6,161 nucleotides of DNA from Treponema sp. Its GTDB lineage: Bacteria; Spirochaetota; Spirochaetia; Treponematales; Breznakiellaceae. Shown piece by piece: positions 6,018 to 6,161 of the stretch. The notes under the pieces were generated by a model that had not been told where the DNA came from, ran no database searches, and saw only the letters and a program-made list of their open reading frames with translations. Both the position numbers and the translations under genes were made by a program. The DNA is taken from NCBI GenBank assembly GCA_009780595.1, contig WQZT01000102.1, forward strand, positions 1 through 6,161. The letters run 5' to 3'. The number at the start of each line of letters is the position of its first letter. The stretch's first letter is position 1.

Positions 6018-6043
6018 AATAATCTGCCGAAGGCAGATTATTC
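6017..6043. repeat. Hairpin 4 of the cluster (loop GAA)
   Basis: Twelve perfect base pairs, GAATAATCTGCC with GGCAGATTATTC, surround the loop GAA at 6029-6031. C-GAA-G is the loop type of the unusually stable GCGAAGC DNA mini-hairpin. It ends 39 bp before the dnaE start. Confidence 0.9.
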
Positions 6044-6082
6044 CGCTCTTGCCGTGTGCGCTGATTCCGGGTATTCTTAGCA

Positions 6083-6161
6083 ATGACCGATTTTGTACAC
6101 CTCCACGTTCACTCTGATTATTCCCTGCAAGACGCGTCGGTTGCGACGGCGAGCCTTGCCG
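6083..6161 (+). CDS. dnaE: DNA polymerase III alpha subunit, N-terminus (cut by window edge)
   Basis: Only 26 residues are visible, but they start with MTDFVHLHVHSDYSLQDA, the opening of the PHP domain of DnaE. The H-x-H motif (HLHVH) and the downstream SDYSL-DA pattern are characteristic of bacterial replicative polymerase alpha subunits. A TGA in the same frame at 6062-6064 leaves ATG 6083 as the only credible start, though no good Shine-Dalgarno is visible before it. The rest of the gene lies right of the window. PolC or a stand-alone PHP phosphoesterase are less likely, given that the motif starts at residue 4. Confidence 0.85.
   Translation, partial: MTDFVHLHVHSDYSLQDASVATASLA

Noticed and set aside
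5905..6043. CRISPR array or transposon end
   Set aside because: The hairpin units are different in sequence and have no constant repeat or uniform spacer, and no transposase or target-site duplication is visible.
5844..6080. 78-codon plus-strand frame starting at TTG
   Set aside because: It runs straight through the terminator-like hairpin and all four cluster hairpins, lacks a Shine-Dalgarno and shows no protein-like pattern. The DNA is better explained as non-coding structure.

Overview
The window looks like chromosomal DNA of a spirochaete, most likely an anaerobic fermentative or H2-metabolising Treponema relative. The grounds are an Hnd/Hyd-type [FeFe]-hydrogenase operon, a predicted secreted DUF2259-like protein of a kind I associate with treponemes, and a DnaE N-terminus of treponemal appearance. 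The genus is inferred from remembered protein similarity, not from a search. Coding density is high. I see no insertion sequence, tRNA, rRNA or CRISPR array.

Positions 1-4025 (minus strand) carry an operon read in the order hndA (NuoE-like), a stand-alone GHKL ATPase, hndB (thioredoxin-like [2Fe-2S] protein), hndC (NuoF-like, FMN and NAD(H) binding) and hndD (the [FeFe]-hydrogenase catalytic subunit, cut by the left edge). Most genes have strong Shine-Dalgarno sequences and gaps of about 10-20 bp. The products should form a soluble cytoplasmic complex that exchanges electrons between H2/H+, NAD(P)(H) and probably ferredoxin. The ATPase is the least understood member. A consensus-like promoter with several nested palindromes lies upstream (about 4058-4158).

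Positions 4195-5094 (minus) encode an unrecognised, Ala-rich, multi-pass membrane protein. Near its N-terminus is an in-frame 3 x 18-bp tandem repeat giving an A-Y-P-rich hexapeptide. It is transcribed towards the hydrogenase promoter, with no visible terminator between them. Diverging from it after 47 bp, positions 5142-5834 (plus) encode the signal-peptide-bearing DUF2259-like protein.

Positions 5835-6082 are non-coding. They hold a terminator-like hairpin followed by four consecutive perfect hairpins (10-13 bp stems, each with a 3-nt loop closed by C-G) packed into about 140 bp. This is the most unusual sequence structure in the window. Position 6083 starts dnaE (DNA polymerase III alpha, PHP domain), which runs off the right edge.
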